A DNA stretch of 64,000 bases from Pollenia angustigena (taxonomy: Eukaryota > Arthropoda > Insecta > Diptera > Polleniidae): positions 99,658,151 to 99,722,150 of the forward strand of contig OV884060.1 in assembly GCA_930367215.1 (NCBI GenBank). The letters are read 5' to 3'. This document shows, piece after piece, positions 11,607 through 21,955 of the stretch. The position numbers and the translations under genes are program-made. A model generated the notes under the pieces. It saw nothing but the letters and a program-made list of their open reading frames with translations. It was not told the DNA's origin and ran no database searches. The first letter of the stretch is position 1. Each line of letters starts with the position of its first letter.

Positions 11607-13848
11607 CTAAGTTTTTAAGTCCTGCCTGCTTTCCAAGCGTGGATTTTTTTTTCGACTAACATCAGTCACAGCCATAATACTTTCACGATTTTTTTCCGTT
11701 ACGCGCCGAGAAACACTGGTTAAAAGTTTAACGCATCGTTCAGTTCCTTGAATGTGGCATGGAACTTGTGGGTCAGGAAGTGGTGGATCTTGAAATTCTA
11801 AATATTCCTTCAAATAGTCATACGGAATATCTCTTGTAATTGGTGGTTCTGATAAAATACTGTCATCATCTAAATCTATCATATTGAAATAATTGCAGCA
11901 GTCAAAATTAATTTTACATTTTTTGTACTCTCTAAGTTTTTCTGCATCGCAAAGTTTGTTACGGTAGTACAAAATTTTTTGTATTGCCTGGTCGCGTATT
12001 GATTTACGATCATCGTAAAGCATTGAAAGCATAACATTTTCTGGATGAGCAAAGTATGAGTTATTTTGAACTACAGAGTAAACAATTTGCCGCACATTCA
12101 AGGGAAGAAACTGTGTGAGGCGAATAAACTTAAATAAAAGCGTACTGCCGTAAATAACAGAATTGTAGTATTTGATGTTAAAGTACATGGGAACATAAAC
12201 TCTTATTACGTACTCTGCTAGAGTTTTTAAGTAACTAGTGGGTGAACTTGTTGCGACGTACAATCGTAAAATTCTGCTGGCCTTGGTTAACCAACGGGAG
12301 TGCGCTACAGGTCCAGGCTTTATGTTAGCTAAGTCAACAGAAATAAAACCATTCGATATTGCTGAAGCCATTTGAAGCAAATACTTTACGTCATTAGATA
12401 AATCAAGCTTCCATTCGTCTGATGAAGAAGGTGGCATGTTCTCTAGCGGAATGGCTGTAAATTCAACAACCCTCTGAAAAAATTTTAAACTTTTTTTAAT
12501 AAATGTTAAAAAAAATATTCTGGAAAAATTATTTTCCCACCATTTTCTCACAGCACGTAATTTGTTTACTAATTAAGCCGCTGGCAGTTCTTGGTCCGCT
12601 CGTTTTCGAATTATCCAGAAATTCGAATAGGTGACGAAAAGGCAATTCATTAAAATGTAGGAGACATATAAACCAATGCAATGGTCTTCCCAATGCGATC
12701 TCGAAACGCCGTATTATGCCATTTGAAACGCCTGTGTTAGTGTTTTCTCCATCACTACAAATACCAATTAAATTATTAAAACTGAAACCTTTTTTGCTGA
12801 AAAACTCGCTAAGCTGCCTTTGCTTTGTTAAAGCATCTTCAGCTTGAACTGTAACATATCCTAATAGTTTCGAGTTCGGCTCTTTAAGGACGACTAAATG
12901 TGCTTCTTTAACCATGCTTTGGTGGTATTTGCCGTCAATTTTTTCCATTGTTAATGCGTCATCTTTTCTGCCATCAAATGAAAAGTAGCATAGGTTGGTG
13001 TCTCCTGCTTGACTCTTGCGTACTGCTTCCCGTCCCTTCATCTTTTCTCTGGCGACTTTATTTTTATCCATAATTATTAGGTCTCCAGTTTCATCTCTAT
13101 AGTCAATATCCTTAAATAGAGCTGTCGCTAAACCTGAAGCTACTCTGTCAGATATGCCGAATCTGTCGCACATCATCGCGAAATTTAAAGCCGAGTACCT
13201 TTTGGTATAAGCTCGTGGTTTCGGTGAAATTAATACATCCTCAGATGGTGCACTTAGCTCTATAAGCTCCTCCACCTCCATGTTTAACTGGCTTGGTTGA
13301 TATGTCGAATCATGACTCACTGGTAGGAAGGTTGCTATTGTTGATACTTGGTCAGAATGATTCTCTGGAATAGTCAGTTTTCTATCATTGTGTTGATCTA
13401 GCATAAAAAATGTCAACCTTTTTGGAATTTCTCCACATTTGCATTCATGTACTTTTAAATTACATTTGCATTTTCCAATGAAAAACAAATCATCAATCGA
13501 TTCCACAAAACGATTTAATTTACTTTTACTTTTTATTTCTCTTTGGTACTTTTCAATGAACTGGTTTAGTTTTAGTAAAATGCTTTTTTCATTCATAAGA
13601 TCAATAAAAAGTCGATTCCATATTTCAGTTAATTTATTTAACACGTCAGCAGTGAAGTTCTTGTAAGCACACTTTTTTCCTTCTTTTTTTGCCTGGTAAC
13701 CCAAGAAGAAATAATACTTTAATACATCACGCTTGCTTGGTAAGTTAAGGCCACTAAAATCTGCTGGTGGTCCAAAAATGCAAATATCTGGGGAAGCCAT
13801 ATGAGATATGGTAGATTCATATGAAGAAGATGAAAAATTATTTTCCAT
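11607..13848 (-). CDS. Putative RNase-H-fold transposase, two exons, 724 codons
   Basis: Exon 1 runs 13848-12541 (436 codons). A 67-bp intron (12540-12474) begins GTGGGAAAAT and ends TTTTTTCAG. Exon 2 runs 12473-11607 and stays in phase. Visible features: a Cys/His cluster CKCNLKVHECKCGE near residues 127-140; FDGRKDD (D292, D296); CSDGENTNTG (D366); WFICLLHFNEL with a C-x2-H pair (C395, H398); HSRWLTKASRILRLY (RW at 496-497); and YFAHPENVML (E581). The order Asp, Asp, CxxH, RW recalls hAT transposases, but overall I do not recognise a named family. The start is the ATG giving MENNFSSSS. No disabling lesion is visible. It probably cuts and pastes the element at 11088-14800. Confidence 0.75.
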
Positions 13849-14800
13849 TTTACTAGATTATAAATTTAAAATGCAAAATGGAATAGCCAATAAAAAAGCC
13901 GAACAGCGGAACGTTTTATTTTTTCACTCGCGTAGTTGAACTTAAATCACACAAATCTTAGTACTTATCACAATGTTTTGTTTTCCTTTTATTGAATATA
14001 AATTTAAAGATTCAAACGTTTATTGATTATAAAAACTTATTTATGAATTTAAAAATTTACTGAATAAAAATTAAAAAATTTTATCAACGAAAACTAGACT
14101 GTTAGAAAAAAATTGCAACTGCACTGTTTTTAATAAAAATAAAAACGTTAAAAAGGCACCACTTGTTCAAGCGATTTTTTAATTTAACGAACGAGCCTAT
14201 CTATTAACACTTTTTTCTTAAATTTTTTTCTACTCTGGTCTTACTTTTCGTTAACGCTGGAAGCGATTTCTTTTTTAAAACTTCAGAATAGTTTTCAAAA
14301 AAGTTTTTCAATTTCTTTAAAGAAAAAACATGTGTAAAATTTTATTTCAAAATAAAAGTACTCTTAAAGTTTGCGAATTGATAAATATTACATTTTTGCG
14401 TTTTCAAATGCGAAAATTTCATTAATTTAATATACAGAGGAAATTTTTTTTTTACACTCTTCAAGGTTTTTACTCGCTGATTGCACTGATGTTACGATCG
14501 TAAAAATCGAATGTGTCATATCGTTCGTAATACCGGGAAACCACTGTACCACTTTTCAAAAAATTAAACCTTCCAATTATTGTCAAAAAGCTAAAAATAT
14601 AAGTTTTGTACATGTAATTTACTTCTATGTAAACATATTTGATACAATTTTTTATACTACCTAAAACTAAATTTCCCCTTAAAAATCGCGGCATCCAAAT
14701 CGGTTTTAGACCCATACTTTCTTAAGCAAAGTTTCTCAAAATGATCCGTAGAACATTTTCCGCATATGCGATTTTTCGAAAAAAAAATCGACCCGCTCTA
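13849..14800. other. Non-coding end of the divergent hAT-like element
   Basis: This is the 5' flank of the transposase gene and presumably holds its promoter. I see no other gene here. The last 130 bases form the right inverted repeat. An 81-codon frame at 14470-14715 overlaps that repeat and is not considered real. Confidence 0.5.
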
Positions 14801-15243
14801 ATATACATATATGTATACATACCTACTACTACTACTACTGTACTTTTTAAAATGAAAAAAAAGTCTGTTTCTATGGAAATTGTGTGTACCTACATATGTA
14901 TGTGTGTTTAGTTTGATTTAAATTTTTTTTCTTGTACTACATAGTTAATGCTGAATAAATCCATGAGTAAGATTGCTTGATTTCCGGCTTTTTTTTTTGT
15001 ATTTTTTTTTCTGTACCAAAACAATCATTTTCGAACCGAACACAAAAACATCTTTATTAAAAAACGAAGCTAACGATTGTATAAATAACAAAGCACGATG
15101 TGCGTTATTTGAATGACTGCAAACCAGCAGCGAATATTTGCGGTTGAGGAAATTTCATTGTATGACCGCAAGCGAGTGTATTTGTTGCTGTTAATTAAAT
15201 GCGATTTTTTTTCAATTGAATTTTGAGGTTCTCTGATCAAAAC

Positions 15244-15700
15244 TACAATTATTCATTCCCTGGTTATGCCTATATTTTTGTATGGTATTGAAGTTTATAC
15301 TGGTACACTTGGGTGTCATATGAAGAAACTTTTGGTGCTATTTAATAGAGTTATAAGATATCTCTATTGCTTAAGACTTCAAAATCATGTTTCTATGTAT
15401 GTTTCAAAGTTTCTTGGCTGTTCATTTTATGATTATGTAAAAATCAGGCTTTTGCTTTGCTTTTACAATATGTTTAAAAGGGGAACTATTGAATATATGA
15501 TTGCATTGTTTTCATTTAGTAGGTCTAGACGCAATTGTCAAATTTTGATTCCTAAGCTAACTTCCCTAGTGGAGAGATCGTTTCATGCAAGGGTTGCACG
15601 AATTTTCAATCAATTACCAAGAACACTTAAGTCCTTTGAGTATTCTAGTTCTACTTATAAACGTAAATTGCTGAGGCACATTCAGCGGGATGAGATGTAA
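15244..15700 (+). pseudogene. CR1-type LINE ORF2, C-terminal part
   Basis: The frame continues from 10757 across the hAT insertion: SLVMPIFLYGIEVYTG, LFNRVIRYLYCL, and FHARVARIFNQLPRTLKSFEYSS, ending at TAA/TGA near 15700. This is the usual C-terminal domain downstream of the RT thumb in CR1-like ORF2. No lesion is visible within this piece, so the damage in this LINE lies in its 5' half. Confidence 0.83.
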
Positions 15701-16161
15701 GCCTCTTTTCAGGACTCTCTTTAATTATGGCTTGTGCCACTAATGTTGTTGAGATTGTTTATACACATTTCTCTAAGGTACCCTAATTTAGTTATAAATT
15801 TTAGCTTTATCTTATATCAGGATTATTTCAATTGATAACTTAACTTCTTTTTTTACTAATCAAGTATGTGATGGAAAATGATTTTAAAACAAAACGATTG
15901 AAATCGGTAATGTCGTTTGCAGTTGTTTTCTAATACATTGACAATTTTTTCAGTCTTATTATCTTCGTTTTGAAATTTATCGCTTTTCATCATATCATAA
16001 AGAAAGGGAAGTAAAGAGGAAAAAAAAAATTGTTTTGTAATGGTTATATTTTAAAGTTAATTTTTATATTCATATTGTTTGTTGAGTAGTATTTTTAAAC
16101 CATATATGGCCCTCTGGGCTCGGTTTGTGTGTAACATTGAGTAAATAAATAAATAAATAAA
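15701..16161 (+). other. 3' UTR and (TAAA)n tail of the CR1-type LINE
   Basis: Non-coding. It ends with a hairpin-forming block GGCCCTCTGGGC, then GTGTGTAACATTGAG and five TAAA repeats. A similar block (GGCCCTATGGGC plus TAAATAAATA) at 50637-50690 marks a related 3' end. Confidence 0.7.
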
Positions 16162-17499
16162 TACAAAGCACGGCTAGTTGCGCGAGGATTTTTACAACAA
16201 TATGGCGTTGATTTTGAAGAAGTTTTTGCACCAGTCGTTTCTCACACAACATTAAGGACATTGTTTGCAATAAGTGGTAAGCAAAATCTACTAATACATC
16301 ATATCGATTGCAAAACAGCTTTCCTTAACAGTAACCTAGAGCAGCCAAAGGGATTTATTTCTAAAAATTTTAAAGATAAGGTATGTCTCTTAAAAAAATC
16401 TGTATACGGACTAAAACAATCGGCCAGATCGTGGAATCAGACAATTCATAATGTTTTAGAAAAATCTAGTTTTCAACAAAGTAAAATGGATCCATGCTTG
16501 TATACGCGTTTAGAAGGGGTTGAATTGACAGTCGTGTTGATCTACGTCGACGATAAACTCATTTACTCAAAGCATGAATCAACAATTTGTAAAGTAAAAG
16601 GTATTTTTAAAAATGTTTTTGAAATTTCTGATCTTGGACTAGTTAAAAATTACCTTGGCCTGCAAGTATACAGATCTAAAGAAGGTTTTTGTTCAATTTG
16701 TCAATCGGAATATATTGAAAAAATATTAAAGGAAAATGGTCTTCAAGACTCGAAATCATCTTCAGTTCCAATTATAGTTTCTTTTGGTAAATCTGGTAAA
16801 GAACAAACTCTTTTAAATAACAACAAGAACTATAAAAAGCTTATAGGAAGCTTATTGTATATAACTTTAAATTCAAGACCCGATGTGACAGCTGCAGTTA
16901 ACATGTTAAGCCAAAAAACCAGCAATCCTAACGAAGAAGACTGGACAGGGCTTAAAAGAGTTGTAAGGTATTTAAAAGGAACAATTGATTTGAGGTTACA
17001 CTTCATACCTGACAATGACGAAATTCTGCTTGGCTACTCTGACGCCAATTGGGGTGAAAACAGAACCAATAGAAAATCAAATAGCGGCTATTTATTTAAA
17101 ATTTATGGAGCTGTCGTTTCTTGGGCTTGTCGTAAGCAAACATGTGTGGCGCTTTCTTCTACTGAAGCTGAGTTTATTGCGCTTGCTGAAGCATGAAAGG
17201 AGGCACTATGGCTAAAGGAGCTATTAATGGATTTTGGTGTGCAAATCAACAAACCCATTACCATAAATGAAGACAACCAAAGTTGCATAAAAATCATGGA
17301 AGGTTTTAAGTTTAATAACAGGACAAAACATATCGACATAAAATACCATTTTGTCAAGGACTACGTTTTAAACAATGTCATCAGGTGTCAATACTGTCCA
17401 ACAGATGAAATGCAAGCAGATTTGTTAACGAAGCCACTTCCGCCACAAAAGATTAAAGACTTGAGGTCAGCACTTAAAATTATAGACAATTTAGAATGA
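16162..17499 (+). pseudogene. copia reverse transcriptase and RNase H (3' piece), one nonsense codon
   Basis: The frame resumes at 16162 with YKARLVARGF and continues through DCKTAFLN, KSVYGLKQSARSWN, and LIYVDDKLIY, where the VDD box replaces the YVDD seen in most copies. RNase H follows: GYSDANWG, SNSGYLF, and ALSSTEAEFIALAEA. A TGA at 17194-17196 interrupts AEA-KEALWLKEL, where Cys (TGC) is usual. Past it the frame continues with EDNQSCI, RTKHIDIKYHFVKD and TDEMQADLLTK to the stop at about 17499. The upstream part lies at 1-275. The gene is split and has a stop, so it is non-functional. Confidence 0.9.
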
Positions 17500-17506
17500 G
17501 AAGGGG

Positions 17507-18091
17507 TGTTGAAATATTAATGTAGCTCATATACAACCTGACATTCTAATGGCAATTTTCTCAATGTATCGACAAACTGTCTGTTACTTAATGTCAACAT
17601 AAATTTATTGGACCGATAAACTGTCTGTTAACGATTTTGGTTTTCTCAATATACCGACAAAAAACAAAGTTTTCAGCTGTCAACTCCACTCAAAATACAT
17701 GTAAAAGTTGGGAGTCAGCTGATTGAATTTATCTGTACGGCAAATAAAAGGAAAATAAATAATTGGCAGATGAGTGCCGGTTAGCTTTGCTATAAAATCG
17801 AAGCAAATGAGACATTGAGAAAACCAAATTTCTTTAATGTGCAGTTTTTCGTTGGGAAAAAAGATAATCGCCTAATGAGAAAATGGCCATAATTGTCATA
17901 ATTAAAACAGATGTTTAATGCTTTGACCTTATCATACAATGTAAATTGACATTTGACATTACTTTTTATCTTTCTTTTTTCGGGTTTTATTTCCTTTTTA
18001 ATAACACACATTTTTTCTTACATATATTAACCTGAATAATTAAATAAACGAATTGGATTTTATTCTTAAACTTAATAAAACATCTCAGTGT
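17507..18091 (+). repeat. copia 3' LTR (right limit uncertain)
   Basis: Directly after the copia gene comes a short purine run (AGAATGAGAAGGGG) and then TGTTGAAATATTAATG, the expected polypurine tract and TG start of an LTR. Inside the first 150 bases, CTCAATRTAYCGACAAA occurs twice and GATAAACTGTCTGTTA-like sequence occurs twice; such duplications in LTRs often hold promoter elements. I could not fix the right end; near 18091 (TATACA) is plausible. The matching left LTR lies outside the window. Confidence 0.55.
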
Positions 18092-18234
18092 TTTTCTATA
18101 CAAACTTAAAGTTAAAAATCTTTATTTCTAAAATTAAAAAAAAATCTTAATTTTAGAAAAAAGATCTTCAAATCTTATTTTGTTCAAAAAATCTTCAAAA
18201 ATAAGATTAAATCTTAATTCTGGCAACGCTGCTG
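18092..18234. other. Low-complexity AT stretch with short AAGATT repeats
   Basis: Contains several copies of TCTTAATTTTAGA/AAGATTAAATCTTAA-like words, partly inverted. No gene is seen. Confidence 0.4.
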
Positions 18235-18480
18235 GGTGCTAACCGCACGTAGGGCGAATTTGGTTTGAGTAAGATTTCTCTCGGGGTTGGTCCGTAACCT
18301 TCTTTTCTTTCCTTTCTTTTCTACCTATATTTTGGATCTGTCTTGTGATATCGCTGTTTATTTCACCTACTTTCTACCTTCATATAGCTATCTCTAATTA
18401 AGGCGTCACAATAGACCATATTGGTCTCTGGGTGAAGGTGTGATGGAGACTTCACACCGGCCTTTCTACCTACCTACCTA
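18235..18480 (+). mobile_element. 3' end fragment of an RNase-H-type LINE
   Basis: The block CACAATAGACCATATTGGTC at about 18407 closely matches CACAATGGACCATATTGGTC at about 46109, just downstream of the LINE ORF ending at 46008. This is therefore a 5'-truncated 3' UTR of the same or a sister family. It ends in CCTACCTACCTA. Confidence 0.6.
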
Positions 18481-18869
18481 TTTTTAGATTAAACTTATTT
18501 TTTCACCGAGATTTTTTAAAAACTTTTTTGCTATCTTATCTCGACTTAAGATGTTTTGTCAAAATGCCACAGATATATAACATAAATTTTAAAAAAGAAA
18601 AATAAAAAATACAACTGAAATATAATTTTTAATAATTTTTTTTTTTTTGTATAGTGTATAAAAATTCAATAAAAACGAACATTTTTGTGCACAAAAGTTG
18701 ATATATTAAAAATCCCGAAAAATTCCGGGATTCGGGATTCCTGTTTGGCATCCCTACTGTATATACAAGAATTAAACCTTAATTTTCTAATACCGTGTTT
18801 ATAATAATTCTATACCGCTACAACGCTGTATATACAAAAATGTTGTCTAATTAATTTATCCCTTTCAGA
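18481..18869. other. AT-rich stretch without gene
   Basis: No coding region is seen. It contains a small palindrome, ATCCCGAAAAATTCCGGGAT, at about 18711. Confidence 0.4.
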
Positions 18870-19535
18870 CCTAGCTGAATTAAGCATGCACGATACTGTG
18901 TAAATGAGAATCTTTAAGTGGGATCTTATTGGTACTTTTTTATTCGTTAGCTGGTACTTTTTGAATTTCCGTTAGTATTGGACCCAGAAACATGCAATTA
19001 AACATGGAAGGTCTTGAGTGAATGACAATCTGTTAGAGAGATCTTTTTGGTGCTTTTTCGTTTTTTAACTGGTCCTTTTTTTAAATTTTCGCTAATGTTG
19101 GTCTAATGAAAATAAAATTAAACGTGCATGGTCCTGAGTGAATGAAAATCTCTAAAAGCGCTTATAGGTACTTTTTAGTTATTAAACTGGTACTTTTTGA
19201 ATATCCGTTATTATTGGACTTAGAAACATAAAATTCAAGATGCAATGCCCTAAGTGGATAAGAATATATAAGAGGGAAGTTTTTGGTACTTCTTTGTTCT
19301 TTAACTGGTACTTTTTGAATTTCCGTTAGTATTGGACCTAGAAACATAAAATTAAACATGCAAGGTCCTGAGTGAATGAAAATCTGTAAGAAGGCTTTTG
19401 GTACTATTTTGTTCTTTAACTGGTACCTTTTATATATCCGTATTTATTGGATCTAGAAACATAAAATTAAACATGCAAGCTCCTGAGTGAATGAGAATCT
19501 GTAAGAGGGATTTTTTTTTAAATAAACTGGTAATT
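18870..19535. repeat. Degenerate tandem array, about 117-bp unit, 5-6 copies
   Basis: The landmark ACTGGTACTTTTTGAAT or variants recurs at about 18953, 19071, 19186, 19305, 19420 and 19523, a spacing of 115-119 bp. Each unit also carries GTCCTGAGTGAATGAAAAT and AACATAAAATTAAACATGCA. Copies differ by scattered substitutions, so the array is old. No ORF is supported. Confidence 0.8.
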
Positions 19536-19559
19536 TTTTTAATTTAATATTTATTTTTG

Positions 19560-20390
19560 TGCATTAAATAAAAAAGCAAATTGGTGTCTGGTACTTTAAC
19601 GAAATTCGGTCGTTTTAGGTAGTAAATCTAGCTTTTAAGCCAATACGTATAGAAATAAAAATTAAATAACATTTGTTACTTATCTAAAAAATACAAATGC
19701 GAATTTGGTACTTTTTCGAAATTCGAACGTTTCAGGGGTGAAAATTGTACCTATATATATCGATCCCGCGAACCTCATACCTCCTAAACTAAAAGAGATA
19801 AAAAACATCAGCAATTCGCTAACCGTATATTTCCTAAACAAAAAGAGATACAAAAAATTTAATACTAATTATTGTTCATTAAAAAAAATAAACGGAGAGG
19901 TGTCTGGTACTTTTTTGAAGGAAGACCTTTTTGGGGTGTAAAAGGGTAAATAAATATTGTATCACATTTTTAGCTTATCTAAAAAATACAAAACAGGTTT
20001 GCCCCTTTTTTGAAATTCAAACGTTTAAGGTGTGAAAATCGTTCCTAATTTTGTTACTGTTTTCTCAACATTTTTCTCCATCTCTATATAATATAAATTT
20101 GTAAAGTAACTGACGGATTCATCATCGCACATCCTAAACTCTTGAAGCTAAAAAGCTGACTTTTGGACCGAAGGTTGTCCTCTCGCCAAATCGATTCCGC
20201 TAACCAAAAAAATCCAAAATTAAAGAGATCCAAAAAATTTAACACTTATTGTTGTTCGTTAAAAAAAATAAGGGGACAGGTGCCTGGTACTTTTTTGAAA
20301 ATAAACTTTGGCATAAAAATATGTCCACGAAGAAAAAGGAGACGCTAACGAAGTAGCGGGTTAAATGCTAGTCTTTTAATAAAAAACTAA
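19560..20390. repeat. Second degenerate repeat block related to the 117-bp array
   Basis: CTTATCTAAAAAATACAAA plus ACTTTTTCGAAATTC-like sequence occurs at about 19680 and 19975. AAAGAGATACAAAAAATTTAA plus GGTGYCTGGTACTTTTTTGAA occurs at about 19845 and 20222. The TGGTACTTTTTTGAA word is shared with the neighbouring array, so both may derive from one older repeat. Not coding. Confidence 0.6.
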
Positions 20391-20394
20391 ACTT

Positions 20395-21226
20395 TCTAAT
20401 ATGCGCAGGCGATTTAGAAAAATAATTTTTTTGGCAAACAAAAAAACAATTTTTAAGCCAAATTAAAGAATTATAACCATACAAATATGGCGGTGTAATG
20501 AAATTCCTAAAGTTGGCTTCTGAATCGCGTAGGATGCACCTAGACGGGTCGAATGAATGACCAACCCCACTTGATTTTTTATTCCATCATTTGTTTCTAG
20601 CATACCTGCCCGCTATCACCATTCCTTAGGGGGCTCCCATACAAAATTTTAATTGCAGACTAGAAATATATTTAGGGAAAAAAGGAGTCGCCCCCTGGGG
20701 AATAAAATGTAGGTATGATGGACCTGACTTGGTTTTTTTTCTTAACGTTTTCTCAAAACATATTTGCCCTTTGTCTTCACCTCTTAGGGGGGCTCCAAGA
20801 CAAATATGGGGTTTTATGAAATTCTTAGTTTTAAACATATTTTTATCATTTATGGCTTGTTTTGTTTGCAATTTCGTTTTTTACATGTAATAAAAAAATT
20901 AAAAGCATAGCTGCATTTTTAAATTTTTTATGAAGTTTTAACCCACAAAACTTTTTAAACTTTGCTTTAAAATTTTTTTTTGTTTGCCAAAATAATTATG
21001 TTTCTTAAACGACTGCACATATTAGAAAAAAATTTAATTTTGCTTAAAATTAAATTTATTGCGGAATTTCGGATTTTTGTTTGTGTTTTCAAAAACTAAA
21101 CCAATTTTGAGTTACGCCAATATATGTTGTGCAACGTCCTCCATTTCGGAAATAACGGTTTATCTTAAAAACAAAAGCTAACCTTAAAACACGGTTAGCA
21201 CTACTGGATTCAGAGTGACCAAATTG
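20395..21226. repeat. Palindromic repeat element, copy 1
   Basis: TCTAATATGCGCAGGCG at 20395 is repeated inverted as CGACTGCACATATTAGA ending at 21026. Internal blocks (ACCAACCCCACTT, TTAGGGGGCTCC, ATTTATGGCTTGTTTTGTTTGC, TAAAAGCATAGCTGCATTTTT) recur in the copy at 58470-62205. The segment CGGTTAGCACTACTGGATTC (about 21196) matches the inverse of 58484-58510, so the element extends beyond the inner inverted repeat. No gene was found; its class is unknown. Confidence 0.6.
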
Positions 21227-21670
21227 TTTTTTGTCTAAAGAAAATTTAAAATCCAAAAATAATATCTTGATTTTAACTTATTTTGTTCGTATTTAGTAAA
21301 ATTATTTTAATTACAGAAAGATTTTCTCATGATCAAAAAATTCACGTATTGGTATGATCAAAAATTTCTTAAAACAAGAAACACAAAGGAAGCTTGTTTT
21401 TATTAAAAATAATATTTCTGAGTTCAAGCTGTATTAAATCAATATAAGTCTGATTTTCCTGATTTTTAAAAAGAATCGAAGGTCTTGCATCAAGAAACAA
21501 ATGCTAAGAAAACTTGATTTAATAATTCAATTCATTTTTTTTTTCAATCGATATGTTAAGCGAATCAATACAAAGTTTCTTGTTTTTTTTTTTATAAAAT
21601 TTTTTTTAACTAACTAATTCCAGACGATTTTATTTAAACATTAAGGCTTTCTTTGTAATTTTTGAAATAT
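21227..21670. other. AT-rich stretch without recognisable feature
   Basis: No coding region, duplication or inverted repeat that I can support. Confidence 0.4.
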
Positions 21671-21673
21671 TAA

Positions 21674-21952
21674 TGGCCGATTTCACCAATTTATTTCAAT
21701 ATCAATTTATGTTAAAAATTCGTTTTTCATGTCAAATAAAAATAAAATTATATGACAAACTATCGCCTTGTTCATTGATTTCGAACAAAGACTTCGATCG
21801 CTTAACTAACATGTAAAATAAAAACAGTATTTTATTCTTTGTTTTTGTTTTAAATGTGAGTTAAGCGACCGAAGTCTTTGTTCGCAAATAGATAAACAGG
21901 CAGCTTATTTGAATAAGAATTGATATTTAAATAGAACTGGCGAAAGTGGCCC
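21674..21952. mobile_element. MITE with TAA duplication (GGCC tips)
   Basis: TAA at 21671-21673 and 21953-21955 flanks tips TGGCCGATTTCACCAATTT and GGGCCACTTTCGCCAGTTC (right end inverted). An internal inverted pair, CGAACAAAGACTTCG and CGAAGTCTTTGTTCG, lies at about 21782 and 21872. Non-coding, 279 bp. Confidence 0.7.
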
Positions 21953-21955
21953 TAA

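Larger units (their letters stand above)
11088..14800. mobile_element. Divergent hAT-like DNA transposon with a spliced transposase gene
   Basis: This 3.7-kb element has tips TAGAGCGGGTC at 11088 and the inverse at 14790-14800. Imperfect inverted repeats run about 130 bp inward; both arms contain AAAATCGCATATGCGG-like and GATGCCGCGATTTTTAA-like blocks. The flanking octamer ATATACAT is identical at 11080-11087 and 14801-14808. Tip (YARNG) and octamer (nTnnnnAn) both fit hAT conventions, although the flank is simple AT sequence. The one gene inside lies on the minus strand and is open through a short intron. It sits inside a hobo/Hermes-type element, so it is the youngest layer of the nest. Confidence 0.8.
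10758..15235. mobile_element. hobo/Hermes-type hAT element carrying a second hAT-like transposon
   Basis: The tips are CAGAGAACCTCAAAACTCA at 10758 and its inverse ending at 15235. This matches the CAGAGAAC start known for hobo and Hermes. An exact 8-bp duplication ATCAAAAC lies at 10750-10757 and 15236-15243 and fits the hAT target rule nTnnnnAC. Without the inner transposon (11088-14800) and one copy of its duplication the element is about 760 bp with no gene of its own, so it was non-autonomous. It interrupts the CR1-type RT, whose frame resumes exactly on both sides. Confidence 0.88.
276..16161 (+). mobile_element. CR1-type LINE, near full length, interrupted by three other elements
   Basis: One non-LTR retrotransposon occupies 276-2270, 6836-8278, about 9931-10757 and 15244-16161, roughly 5.2 kb once insertions are ignored. 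It has a 5' UTR, a PHD-finger ORF1, an endonuclease/RT ORF2 and a 3' UTR ending in (TAAA)n at 16141-16161. A PHD-type ORF1 together with HINIQS and YADD motifs points to the CR1 group. It is inserted in a copia gene with a short AAATA-like duplication that is indistinguishable from its own tail. Both ORFs carry frameshifts, so the copy is dead. Just before the tail, GGCCCTCTGGGC at about 16108 can form a small hairpin. Confidence 0.8.

Noticed and set aside
253..16166. TACAA as the target duplication of the CR1-type LINE
   Set aside because: It would delete the nine-residue spacer expected between WIFKKK and YKARL in copia; the AAATA junction at about 271-275 keeps it.
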